From: an uncultured Lachnospiraceae bacterium
Lineage (GTDB): Bacteria > Bacillota > Clostridia > Lachnospirales > Lachnospiraceae
Length of the DNA: 64,000 nt
Direction of reading: 5' to 3'
Assembly: GCA_947367855.1 (NCBI GenBank)
Contig: CANBFE010000006.1
Coordinates: forward strand, 62,001-126,000
Part shown: piece by piece, positions 17,901 through 24,295 of the stretch
Numbering within the stretch: the first letter of the stretch is position 1
Layout: each line of letters begins with the position of its first letter
Notes under the pieces: model-generated
What the model saw: the letters and a program-made list of their open reading frames with translations, nothing else
What the model was told of the DNA's origin: nothing
The model's database searches: none
Program-made: the position numbers and the translations under genes

Positions 17901-18965
17901 CAGATAGGCCTGTTTCAAATCTGCAATCTCCTGGCGGAGCCTCGCCTCTTCCTCCGGATTGGGATTCTCACCGTAAATACTTTCATACAATCCCTGATAA
18001 GCCCTCAGATATGTCTCCGGCGCGCTGATCAGGATATCCGTCAGGGCATTGATGGCAGCAATTCCCTCACTGAGCTGCCTGGCAGTGGCCAGGTTGGTAG
18101 TCAGGGTCATCTTGGCCGCCTCCAGGTCTGTCTTTGCGGTCAGCAGATCCTTTTTTGTGTTTGCCAGGGTCTGGGATGCCTCATCCTTCTTCTGGTTCAG
18201 CTCCTCCCTTCCGCTGTTCAGCTCTGCCTTGCCGCTGTTGAGCTCCCTGCGCCCCTGCTGGATTTCCTTTTTGCCGTCCTCCAGTTCCGCCCGTCCGTCT
18301 TCCAGGGCCTTGCGGCCGTCCTCCAGTTCTTCTTCCGCGTCCTTCATCCTGTCATCTATGGCTGCAAAAACCTTCTCGTTAACCGCATCCACTTTGTCCT
18401 GCCGGATGATGACATTCACGCTCTCCTCCAACAGCCCGGTGGCGCTGACACTGGCCACGCCCTCTATGCTTTCCAGTTCAGGCATAACCCATTCCTGCAC
18501 ATATGTACTGATCTGCGCGTTATCCATCCCTTCCACACCCACTGCCGCGATCATAATGGGCAGCATGTCCGGATTCAGTTTCATGATAATGGGATTTCCC
18601 ACGGAGTCATCCCAGTAACTCTTAATCTGATCCAGACTCTCCCTGATTTCCAGGGATACCGCATTCATGTCCGCAGTCTGGGCAAATTCCAGGACGACCA
18701 TGGAATAGTTCTCATTGGAAACGGAGCTTATGCTCTCAATATTGCTCACTGTGGCCATGGACGCCTCCACGGGCTGCGTCACCGCCATCTCCACTGTCTC
18801 GGGGCTGGCACCCGGGTAGGTAGTCATCACGATCACATAGGGCAGGCTGATATTGGGCAGAAGATCTGCCGTCATTCTGGTAAAGCTCACCACACCCAGA
18901 ATAATTGCCAGGACCACCCCCACCAACACTGTATAAGGTTTTTTTACACTGAATTTAGAAATCAT
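14907..18965 (-). CDS. RND family efflux transporter with long coiled-coil insert, 1352 aa
   Basis: A proton-driven RND permease of the AcrB/HAE1 type, with 12 membrane helices and two large external loops. The N-terminus (FSVKKPYTVLVGVVLAIILG, then LPNISLPYVIVMTTYPGASPETVE) and the TM4 region (GLALGIGMLVDNSIVVIENIYRLR) are diagnostic. The first external loop is enlarged by heptad-rich coiled coil at about residues 205-275 and 470-525. These extended versions occur in Gram-positive bacteria, where no outer membrane channel exists. No membrane-fusion partner is encoded nearby. The ATG at 18965 follows GGAGGAGC. It is transcribed from the promoter at 19017-19045 and probably co-transcribed with the TetR gene. 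Substrate unknown. Confidence 0.92.
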   Translation of the reverse strand: MISKFSVKKPYTVLVGVVLAIILGVVSFTRMTADLLPNISLPYVIVMTTYPGASPETVEMAVTQPVEASMATVSNIESISSVSNENYSMVVLEFAQTADMNAVSLEIRESLDQIKSYWDDSVGNPIIMKLNPDMLPIMIAAVGVEGMDNAQISTYVQEWVMPELESIEGVASVSATGLLEESVNVIIRQDKVDAVNEKVFAAIDDRMKDAEEELEDGRKALEDGRAELEDGKKEIQQGRRELNSGKAELNSGREELNQKKDEASQTLANTKKDLLTAKTDLEAAKMTLTTNLATARQLSEGIAAINALTDILISAPETYLRAYQGLYESIYGENPNPEEEARLRQEIADLKQAYLGSEIIAQMKGVDAQMDELILQLETTDWADCNNFVSVAAVLTLMSQGGSNQIVAQRENLESALNSITNGMGMEAYEAMANQTLATLEEQLSMVNAGLVEVEKGQLEAALGFAEASSQIAMGDYQMKMVENQLDSAMEQIKSGEEQLKEAQEQLEEGEKQLAEAKESAYEQADMTKVLTVDTIKNLLTAQNFSMPAGYVTEEGVEYMVRVGDKPSTVEELQALPLMDMHMDGVPVITLGDVADVFYTDNSGEIYANVDGSAGIMLTIQKQTGYSTGEVSDLLVERFGEMMAENGDLSLITLMDQGIYIDLVMDSIIDNILFGAILAILILLIFLKDLRPTIVVAFSIPVSLVTAIVCMYFSGVTLNIISLSGLALGIGMLVDNSIVVIENIYRLRGEGYSVRDAAMAGATEVAGAIVASTLTTVCVFLPIVFTEGITRQLFVDMGLTIAYSLLASLVIALTVVPAMASRVLGKSKEQKESRIFGFMTKGYERLLALSLKGKPLVIVLALGLMAGSIALAFSNGTAFMSDMDSTQLTVSVKLAEDAGLQETGEVTNQVVEAILSIEDVQNVGAMSSSSNMSLLGGGGGSTNSATVYVVTKEDKSMSNEEIAGIIREKTEGFGAEITIDTSSMDMSAMGGSGISIQVRGRELDTLRRIAEEVAAIIESVEGTTEVSDGLEDADEELRILVNRDKAVQYGLTVAQVYAQLYGRLAEAGSATTLVTADKDYNVYVMNGSDIELTRELVKEVELDGTGEEGEAVKVLLRDIADFEVTEALHSINRSDQTRYVGVSAAIAEGYNVGLVSAQVEQKLEGYEMPSGYRLVFSGENEMIVDAMEQIMLMLVLAVLFMYLIMVAQFQSLLSPFIILFTIPLAFTGGFLGLYVSGSEVSVIAMIGFVMLAGIIVNNGIVIIDYMNQLREGGMDKRQAILTAGRTRLRPVLMTALTTILALSTMVFSNDMGAEMAKPMAVVTIGGLTYGTLLTLIVIPCIYDMLIRGKRTD

Positions 18966-18985
18966 GTCTGCTGCTCCTCCGCCGT

Positions 18986-19045
18986 CCGACCGGTCGGTCA
19001 GTTTTTATCTCCGTTGATTATATGCTTCATGCCCTGACCTGTCAA
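18986..19045 (-). promoter_or_regulatory. RND operon promoter and TetR-type palindromic operator
   Basis: On the minus strand TTGACA (19045-19040), a 17-base spacer and TATAAT (19022-19017) form a near-perfect sigma-A promoter. The perfect palindrome CCGACCGGTCGG (18997-18986) lies about 20 bases past the -10 box, inside the leader, where a bound repressor would block elongation or initiation. The palindrome is of the type bound by many TetR proteins, and a TetR gene ends the operon. Confidence 0.8.
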
Positions 19046-19105
19046 TATACGGAATCTTTCCCTTTTCTAAAAAAAATATAAAAAACCTTAGGTCCTTTAA
19101 CCTTC

Positions 19106-19723
19106 TTACAGCATTTTGCGTATCTTTGCCTTTAACCTCTGCAGGGCGTTGTCCGTGGACTTCTCGTCCCGGCCCAACACCCTGGCAATCTGGCTGTAGC
19201 TCATTCCGGTGAGGTACAAATCCAACACCTGTTTTTCAAAATCGCTGAGTTCCTCCGCTATTGTCTTCTCCAGATAGGCTACCCGCTCTTTGTCCAGAAA
19301 CACCTCCTCCGGGTTCAGCTCACTTCTGTCTGCCAGGAATTCCGCCAGGTTCATGCCCTCCCTGTCATCCCCGGCCCCCTCCCCGTATAAGGGCACATAG
19401 GTATTCAGCGGAAAATGCTTCTGTCTCCGGGAAGCCTGCACCGCAGTGTACATCTGGCGGTTGATGCACAGCTCCGCAAAGGTGCTGAAGCTGGCATCCC
19501 GCCCCATGTCGTAATCCCTGACTGCCTTAAACAGCCCTATCATGCCCTCCTGGATGAGATCCTCACTGTCCGCTCCCAGAATAAACATGGATTTCGCCTT
19601 GCTGCGCACCAGGTTCTTATATTTGTCACAGATGTAATCCATGATGGCCGTCTCCCCCCTGCGGAGGCGGTCAATCAGTTCATCGTCACTGTACTGTCTG
19701 TAAACCGTATATCTGTCTGCCAT
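19106..19723 (-). CDS. sigH: RNA polymerase sigma-H factor (SigH/Spo0H), 205 aa
   Basis: A sigma-70-type factor with region 2 (DSEDLIQEGMIGLFKAVRDYD, then FSTFAELCINRQMYTAVQASRRQKH) and region 4 (LSDFEKQVLDLYLTGMSYSQIARVLGRDEKSTDNALQRLKAKI). The linker NPEEVFLDKE and the length are typical of SigH, which starts the sporulation cascade and stationary-phase genes in Bacillus and Clostridia. Its place after rlmB, mini-RNase III and cysS is the usual order in low-GC Gram-positives, which supports the naming. A weak GAGAAGAGA box precedes the ATG at 19723. It lies 67 bases after rlmB, so it may be co-transcribed or have its own promoter. Confidence 0.92.
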   Translation of the reverse strand: MADRYTVYRQYSDDELIDRLRRGETAIMDYICDKYKNLVRSKAKSMFILGADSEDLIQEGMIGLFKAVRDYDMGRDASFSTFAELCINRQMYTAVQASRRQKHFPLNTYVPLYGEGAGDDREGMNLAEFLADRSELNPEEVFLDKERVAYLEKTIAEELSDFEKQVLDLYLTGMSYSQIARVLGRDEKSTDNALQRLKAKIRKML

Positions 19724-19790
19724 GTTTCTTTCTCTTCTCCGCCCTGCGCGTCTCTCCCCACGCCTGCAGTCAATCCCGATTTTACATCTT

Positions 19791-20699
19791 TCAGCCCAAC
19801 CGCTGCCTCACAATTTCATATGCCAGTACCCCTGCCGCAACGGATGCGTTCAGGGAATCAATATTCCCCTTCATGGGAATTGCCGCGGACATATCGCACT
19901 TTTCCTTCACCAGCCTGCCCACGCCTTCTCCTTCGCTGCCGATTACCAGTCCCACAGGGCCTTTCAGGTTGAGCCGGTACATGGAAGTCCCCTCCATATC
20001 CGCACAGACAAACCACATTCCTTCTTTTTTCAGTTCTTCGATGGTCTTGGCCAGATTGGTAACCTTCGCCACCGGGGTATAATTCAGCGCCCCTGCAGAA
20101 GTCCTGGCCACTGTGGCAGTCAGTCCCACCGCCCGGTTCTTTGGTATGATGACACCATGCGCTCCCGCCAGGTTCGCGGTACGGATAATGGCGCCCAGAT
20201 TATGGGGGTCCTCGATATTGTCAAGCAGAATCAGGAAGGGCGGCTCCTGCTTCTCCCTTGCCGCCTGCAGCATATCCTCCACGGAAGCATACTCATACGC
20301 CGCTGTCACAGCAATGACGCCCTGATGCCGTCCCGTTTCCGACATCTGGTCCAGACGCTCCTTTTCCACATATTTTATCATGGCAGAATGTTTCTGGGCC
20401 TCCCGCTTTATGGACAAAACCGGACCGTCATGACAGCCATCCTGAATGTAAAGCCTGTCCACCGGTCTGCCTGCGCGAAATGCTTCCAGAACAGCATTGC
20501 GCCCTTCAATGACAGCCCCGTTGTCAGCGTCTGCCTCCTCCGGCCCTCTTCCGGATTTTCCGGCTGCCATTTTGTCCGTCCTCATCCTGCCTCCAGGCAC
20601 AGCTCCTTTCTCCGCGCGCATTCCGCCTGTGTTTCTTTTCCCTGTTCTCATGCCTGCGGCTCTTCCCCTGCCCCCTGGCTGACTCTCTCTGTATGCCAT
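19791..20699 (-). CDS. rlmB: 23S rRNA 2'-O-methyltransferase, TrmH/SpoU family (RlmB-like)
   Basis: 302 residues. The N-terminal 60 are a basic Gly/Arg-rich extension, probably disordered and RNA-binding. A substrate-binding subdomain follows (VIEGRNAVLEAFRAGRPVDRLYI), then the SPOUT trefoil-knot domain with its three motifs: LDNIEDPHNLGAIIRTANLAG, GLVIGSEGEGVG and IPMKGNIDSLNASVAAGVLAYE. RlmB methylates the ribose of G2251 in the peptidyl-transferase P-loop of 23S rRNA; in Gram-positives the exact target (for example G2553) varies. Part of the cysE-cysS-mrnC-rlmB-sigH run, 23 bases after mrnC. Confidence 0.9.
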   Translation of the reverse strand: MAYRESQPGGRGRAAGMRTGKRNTGGMRAEKGAVPGGRMRTDKMAAGKSGRGPEEADADNGAVIEGRNAVLEAFRAGRPVDRLYIQDGCHDGPVLSIKREAQKHSAMIKYVEKERLDQMSETGRHQGVIAVTAAYEYASVEDMLQAAREKQEPPFLILLDNIEDPHNLGAIIRTANLAGAHGVIIPKNRAVGLTATVARTSAGALNYTPVAKVTNLAKTIEELKKEGMWFVCADMEGTSMYRLNLKGPVGLVIGSEGEGVGRLVKEKCDMSAAIPMKGNIDSLNASVAAGVLAYEIVRQRLG

Positions 20700-20722
20700 C
20701 TCTCATTCATCCTTTCTTTCCT

Positions 20723-21208
20723 CTAAATCTCCAACCCTGCCAGTGTGATTCCTTTTTTCACCAGCTCCAGGGCGCGTCCCATATTGTCCGTCAGGTACAG
20801 ATATCCGATCACCGCCTCAAATCCGGTAGCCTTCAGATAATCTGCCACACTGGCGTTTTTGGCAGTGGTATGCGGCTTTGCATTTTTTCCTCTCTGATAA
20901 ACCGCTTTTTCTTCCTCCGTAAAGCTGTCAGCCAGAAGCTGTACCATCTTTGCCTGTGCCGTTGCGCTGACATATTTCACGGTAATCCTGTGAAGGTCAT
21001 TCACCGGGCGGTTTCCCCTGCCCACCACTGCCGTGCGGATAATCAGATCATAAACCACATCGCCGATATAGGCCAGGGTCAGCCCGGAATAAGTGCGGAT
21101 ATCCGGGCATTTCCCGGGAAATACAGCGGCAATTGTTTCCCGCAGGCTGTGCGGGCACATATCCCGGTCCGCGCAGCCGCTCTCTTTTTCCCTTATGCCT
21201 TCTTCCAT
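20723..21208 (-). CDS. mrnC: Mini-ribonuclease III, 161 aa
   Basis: This is the RNase III catalytic domain without a double-stranded RNA-binding domain, as expected for Mini-III, which matures 23S rRNA ends in Gram-positives. The signature YSGLTLAYIGDVVYDLIIRT carries the catalytic Asp, and EEKAVYQRGKNAK and ATGFEAVIGYLYL supply the remaining acidic and fold motifs. A GTG at 21226 could extend it by six codons, but GAGGG sits 7 bases before the ATG at 21208, which I prefer. It overlaps the end of cysS by 16 bases, as is usual in this conserved gene pair. Confidence 0.9.
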   Translation of the reverse strand: MEEGIREKESGCADRDMCPHSLRETIAAVFPGKCPDIRTYSGLTLAYIGDVVYDLIIRTAVVGRGNRPVNDLHRITVKYVSATAQAKMVQLLADSFTEEEKAVYQRGKNAKPHTTAKNASVADYLKATGFEAVIGYLYLTDNMGRALELVKKGITLAGLEI

Positions 21209-22632
21209 GAACTGTCCCTCTTCCACTTCACGCCCTCCCGGGTGTCTTCCAGAATGATTCCCCTTGCCAGCAGCTCGCTGCGGATTTCATCTGCCCTTGC
21301 AAAATTCTTTTCCTTCTTCGCAGCCCTGCGCTCCTCAATTTTTTCCAGAATATAGCTTTCCGTCTCAGCGTCCACGCCGTCTTCCGCTTCCTTTTCCGCA
21401 TAGGCAGTGGTCAGGTCCAGGGAAAGCACCCTGTCAAAGTCTTCTGCCAGGGCATGTTTTGTGGCATCTGTCATATCCTCCTTCAGCATGTCATACAGTA
21501 CGGTGACTGCCATGGAAGAATTCAGATCATCACAGAGCGCCTCCTGGAATTTCTGTCTGTAGGAATCAAATTTCTCCCTGTCCACTTCCCCTTCCCGTTT
21601 CAGCCCTGCAATGCGCTTCACCAGTTTCTCATAGGCCGCGCCTGTGTTGTCCAGCACCTCGTAGGAAAATTCCAGGGGCTTGCGGTAATGGGACTGCAGG
21701 CAGAAAAAGCGATACACCCTGGGATCGTATCCCTTGGATTTCAGCAGCGCCACTGTCAGGAATTCCCCCTTGGACTTACTCATCTTGCCGGTTCTGTCAT
21801 TCAGATGATGCACATGAAACCAGTAATTGCACCACTTGTGTCCCAGATAAGCCTCGCTCTGGGCAATTTCATTGGTGTGGTGGGGAAAGATATTGTCCAC
21901 TCCGCCACAGTGGATATCCATGTACTCTCCAAGATGCTTCATGCTGATGCAGGAACATTCTATATGCCATCCGGGATATCCTGTCCCCCAGGGACTCTCC
22001 CATTTCAGTTCCTGGCTGTCAAACTTTGATTTTGTAAACCACAGCACAAAGTCCGTCTTATTCCTCTTGTTTACATCCTCATCCACATCCTCCCGCACAC
22101 CCACCAGCAGTTCTTCCTCATTGTGGTTGGACAGCACATAATAGTCCTTCAGCCTGGAAGTGTCAAAATAAATATTGCCGCCGCTCTCGTAGGCATATCC
22201 TTTTTCCAGGAGTCCTTCTATCATATGAATAAATTCCGGAATGCAGCTGGTGGCGGGTTCCACCACATCCGGTGTCTTGATGTTCAGTTCCCTGCAGTCG
22301 TCAAAAAAGGCATCCGTATAATACCTGGCGATCTCCATCACCGATTTCTGCTCTCTTTTTGCCCCCTTCAGCATTTTATCCTCTCCTGTGTCCGCATCAC
22401 TGGAAAGATGTCCCACATCTGTGATATTCATGACTCGCTTTACATCATAGCCTATATAGCGCAGCGTCTTCTCAAGCAGATCCTCCTCAATGTAACTGCG
22501 CAGATTCCCTATGTGGGCAAAATGATACACCGTAGGCCCGCAGGTGTACATTGCAACCTTTCCCTCCTCATTCGGCACAAACCGCTCCACCTTCCTGGTA
22601 AGCGTATTGTAAAACTGTAGTCTGTTCTCCAT
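21193..22632 (-). CDS. cysS: Cysteinyl-tRNA synthetase, 479 aa
   Basis: A class I synthetase that charges tRNA-Cys. The HIGH box is seen as HFAHIGN, the KMSKS loop as KMSKSKGEF, and zinc is expected from C in MYTCGPTVY and from the IECSCISMKHLG region. The C-terminal domain is normal in length. The ATG at 22632 has an AGAGGAG box 5-6 bases away; an in-frame ATG 39 bases upstream lacks one. It lies 48 bases after cysE and is probably controlled with it by the cysteine T-box leader, which matches synthetase supply to uncharged tRNA-Cys. Confidence 0.95.
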   Translation of the reverse strand: MENRLQFYNTLTRKVERFVPNEEGKVAMYTCGPTVYHFAHIGNLRSYIEEDLLEKTLRYIGYDVKRVMNITDVGHLSSDADTGEDKMLKGAKREQKSVMEIARYYTDAFFDDCRELNIKTPDVVEPATSCIPEFIHMIEGLLEKGYAYESGGNIYFDTSRLKDYYVLSNHNEEELLVGVREDVDEDVNKRNKTDFVLWFTKSKFDSQELKWESPWGTGYPGWHIECSCISMKHLGEYMDIHCGGVDNIFPHHTNEIAQSEAYLGHKWCNYWFHVHHLNDRTGKMSKSKGEFLTVALLKSKGYDPRVYRFFCLQSHYRKPLEFSYEVLDNTGAAYEKLVKRIAGLKREGEVDREKFDSYRQKFQEALCDDLNSSMAVTVLYDMLKEDMTDATKHALAEDFDRVLSLDLTTAYAEKEAEDGVDAETESYILEKIEERRAAKKEKNFARADEIRSELLARGIILEDTREGVKWKRDSSWKKA

Positions 22633-22680
22633 TCTCTCTCCTCTCTGCCTGCCCGAAGCAGGACTGTCCATGTTCTGTTT

Positions 22681-23358
22681 TCAATTAAAATTATTTTTCT
22701 CCCTGAGCTCCCTGACCTCCCGCTCCAGTTCCAGGATACGGTCTGCCATTCTGGAATTGGCATTCTGAAGATTGATAATATCCTCCTTTACGGGGTCCGG
22801 CAGGTCCGTATGGTTCATTGTCTCCTGGGGCAGGGCCATATTGTTGCGCTTCACCACCCGCCCCGGCACGCCTACCACTGTGGAGCCGGGGGGAACCTCG
22901 CTGAGAACCACGCTTCCGGCGCCGATCTTGGAATTGTCCCCGATGGTAAAGGAACCCAGAACCTTGGCGCCCGCGCTGATCATGACATTGCTGCCGATGG
23001 TGGGATGACGCTTTCCGTGTTCCTTTCCGGTACCTCCCAGAGTCACACCCTGATACAATGTCACATTGTCCCCGATGATTGTGGTCTCACCTATGATAAC
23101 CCCGTTTCCATGGTCAATAAACAGGCCCCTGCCAATCCTTGCGCCCGGATGAATTTCAATGCCTGTCTTGCGCACCCCTCTCTGGGAAATCCATCTGGCC
23201 CAGAAAAAATGGCCTTTTTGGTATAATTTATGGGCAATCCGGTAGTGGAGCATAACCTTAAAGCTTGGATACAGAAATACTTCCATGGCAGAATGAATGG
23301 CCGGATCACGCTCCCTGACAATCCTGATTTCCTCTGTAATATTGCTGATCAGTCCCAT
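22681..23358 (-). CDS. cysE: Serine O-acetyltransferase, 225 aa
   Basis: The first enzyme of cysteine synthesis, making O-acetylserine from serine and acetyl-CoA. The N-terminal helical part (RDPAIHSAMEVFLYPSFKVMLHYRIAHKL) leads into the left-handed beta-helix of hexapeptide repeats with the active-site stretch GIEIHPGARIGRGLFIDHGN and GVTLGGTGKEHGKRHPTIG. The C-terminus extends into a coiled coil (residues about 190-225) not needed for catalysis, which could aid oligomerisation. GGAAG lies 7 bases before the ATG at 23358. Directly preceded by the T-box terminator. Confidence 0.95.
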   Translation of the reverse strand: MGLISNITEEIRIVRERDPAIHSAMEVFLYPSFKVMLHYRIAHKLYQKGHFFWARWISQRGVRKTGIEIHPGARIGRGLFIDHGNGVIIGETTIIGDNVTLYQGVTLGGTGKEHGKRHPTIGSNVMISAGAKVLGSFTIGDNSKIGAGSVVLSEVPPGSTVVGVPGRVVKRNNMALPQETMNHTDLPDPVKEDIINLQNANSRMADRILELEREVRELREKNNFN

Positions 23359-23382
23359 ATAAACACTTCCTTTCCCCTATAG

Positions 23383-23688
23383 AAAAAAACGCGGCAAATC
23401 CATCCCTAGAGACGAATTTATCCGCGGTTCCACTCTGCTTAGGGGCTTACGGCCCCTCCCTCAATGCGTTTAACGCACGCCTACGGATCTGCCTACTCCT
23501 TCCCTTCACAGGACAGCATGCATAAGATACATGCTGCGCGTTTCGGCAGACCTGCTCCCGGATGCACTTCCTTTTCCCCGGATGAGGGCTGCTTTCAGCT
23601 TTTTAACAGCCCCTCTCTGCCATCCTATCCATTCCTCAGAAAAAGTACTCTCTCCGTTCTCCGCATTTGAAACTTTGAAACTTTTCTA
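23383..23688 (-). promoter_or_regulatory. T-box riboswitch leader, cysteine type
   Basis: The T-box core AGAGTGGAACCGCGG is on the minus strand at 23436-23422. Upstream is a stem I region: the AGAGAGTA S-turn-like sequence, AGGAATGG and GGGGCTG loops, and an AAGTGCATC segment whose TGC (23566-23564) reads as a cysteine specifier. Downstream, CGCGG...CCGCG with inner AAATTC/GGATTT pairs forms a terminator (23426-23390) followed by seven T. The core can alternatively build the antiterminator when uncharged tRNA-Cys binds. This fits control of cysE-cysS by cysteine starvation. It accounts for the 380-base space between cysE and ispF. Confidence 0.9.
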
Positions 23689-23694
23689 TACTAC

Positions 23695-23723
23695 AGAATA
23701 TGCAAAAATATGGATTCTGTCAA
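23695..23723 (-). promoter_or_regulatory. Promoter of the cysE-cysS operon
   Basis: TTGACA (23723-23718), a 17-base spacer and TATTCT (23700-23695) on the minus strand. The start would be near 23688, immediately before the T-box leader. It lies directly after the ispF stop codon. Confidence 0.8.
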
Positions 23724-23738
23724 CGGTTTTCTGACAAT

Positions 23739-24278
23739 TTACCTCACTTTCGGGCATCCGCCGCATCCCCCGCAGCCATCCTGAACAGGCCGGCTGCTGA
23801 TATCAAGGGGAGAAGCCAGCAGGCAGACAGCCTGGGCTGCAATCCCCTGGCCGCTTCCCGTAAAACCCAGTCCCTCCTCCGTGGTAGCCTTCACATTTAC
23901 ATGCTCCGCATCCACTCCCAGCACCCGGGCAATATTTTCCCGCATGGCATCAATATAGGGACGCATTTTAGGCGCCTGGGCAATAATGGTGGCGTCAATG
24001 TTTTCTATGAATAATCCTTTTTCCACCAAAAGCTCCCCCACCTTCTCCAACAATGTCAGGGAGGAAATGCCTTTGTAAGCAGGGTCATTGTCAGGAAAAT
24101 GCTTTCCGATATCCCCCAGTGCCGCTGCGCCCAACAGGGCATCCATCACGGCATGAAGAAGCACATCTGCATCCGAATGTCCCAGAAGCCCCTTCTCCCA
24201 GGGAATCTGTACGCCTCCCATGACAAGCGCCCGGTTTTCCACCAGTCTGTGAACATCATATCCCGTTCCGATTCTCAT
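23739..24278 (-). CDS. ispF: 2-C-methyl-D-erythritol 2,4-cyclodiphosphate synthase, 179 aa
   Basis: The MEP-pathway enzyme that closes the cyclic diphosphate on the way to isoprenoids. The metal site GYDVHRL (residues 6-12), GHSDADVLLHAVMDALLGA (about 33-51) and the CDP-binding and trimer motifs NVKATTEEGLGFTG are all present. The core ends near residue 157. It carries an extra 20-residue tail with the Cys/Gly-rich sequence DGCGGCGGCPKVR, which is not part of the usual fold and may be a metal- or surface-binding appendage. It starts 17 bases after the DEAD-box gene on the same strand. Confidence 0.93.
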   Translation of the reverse strand: MRIGTGYDVHRLVENRALVMGGVQIPWEKGLLGHSDADVLLHAVMDALLGAAALGDIGKHFPDNDPAYKGISSLTLLEKVGELLVEKGLFIENIDATIIAQAPKMRPYIDAMRENIARVLGVDAEHVNVKATTEEGLGFTGSGQGIAAQAVCLLASPLDISSRPVQDGCGGCGGCPKVR

Positions 24279-24295
24279 TCCACACTATTCCCCAT

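Noticed and set aside
19070..19105. Terminator after sigH
   Set aside because: There is a T-run on the minus strand, but the possible stem is only about four base pairs, too weak to call.
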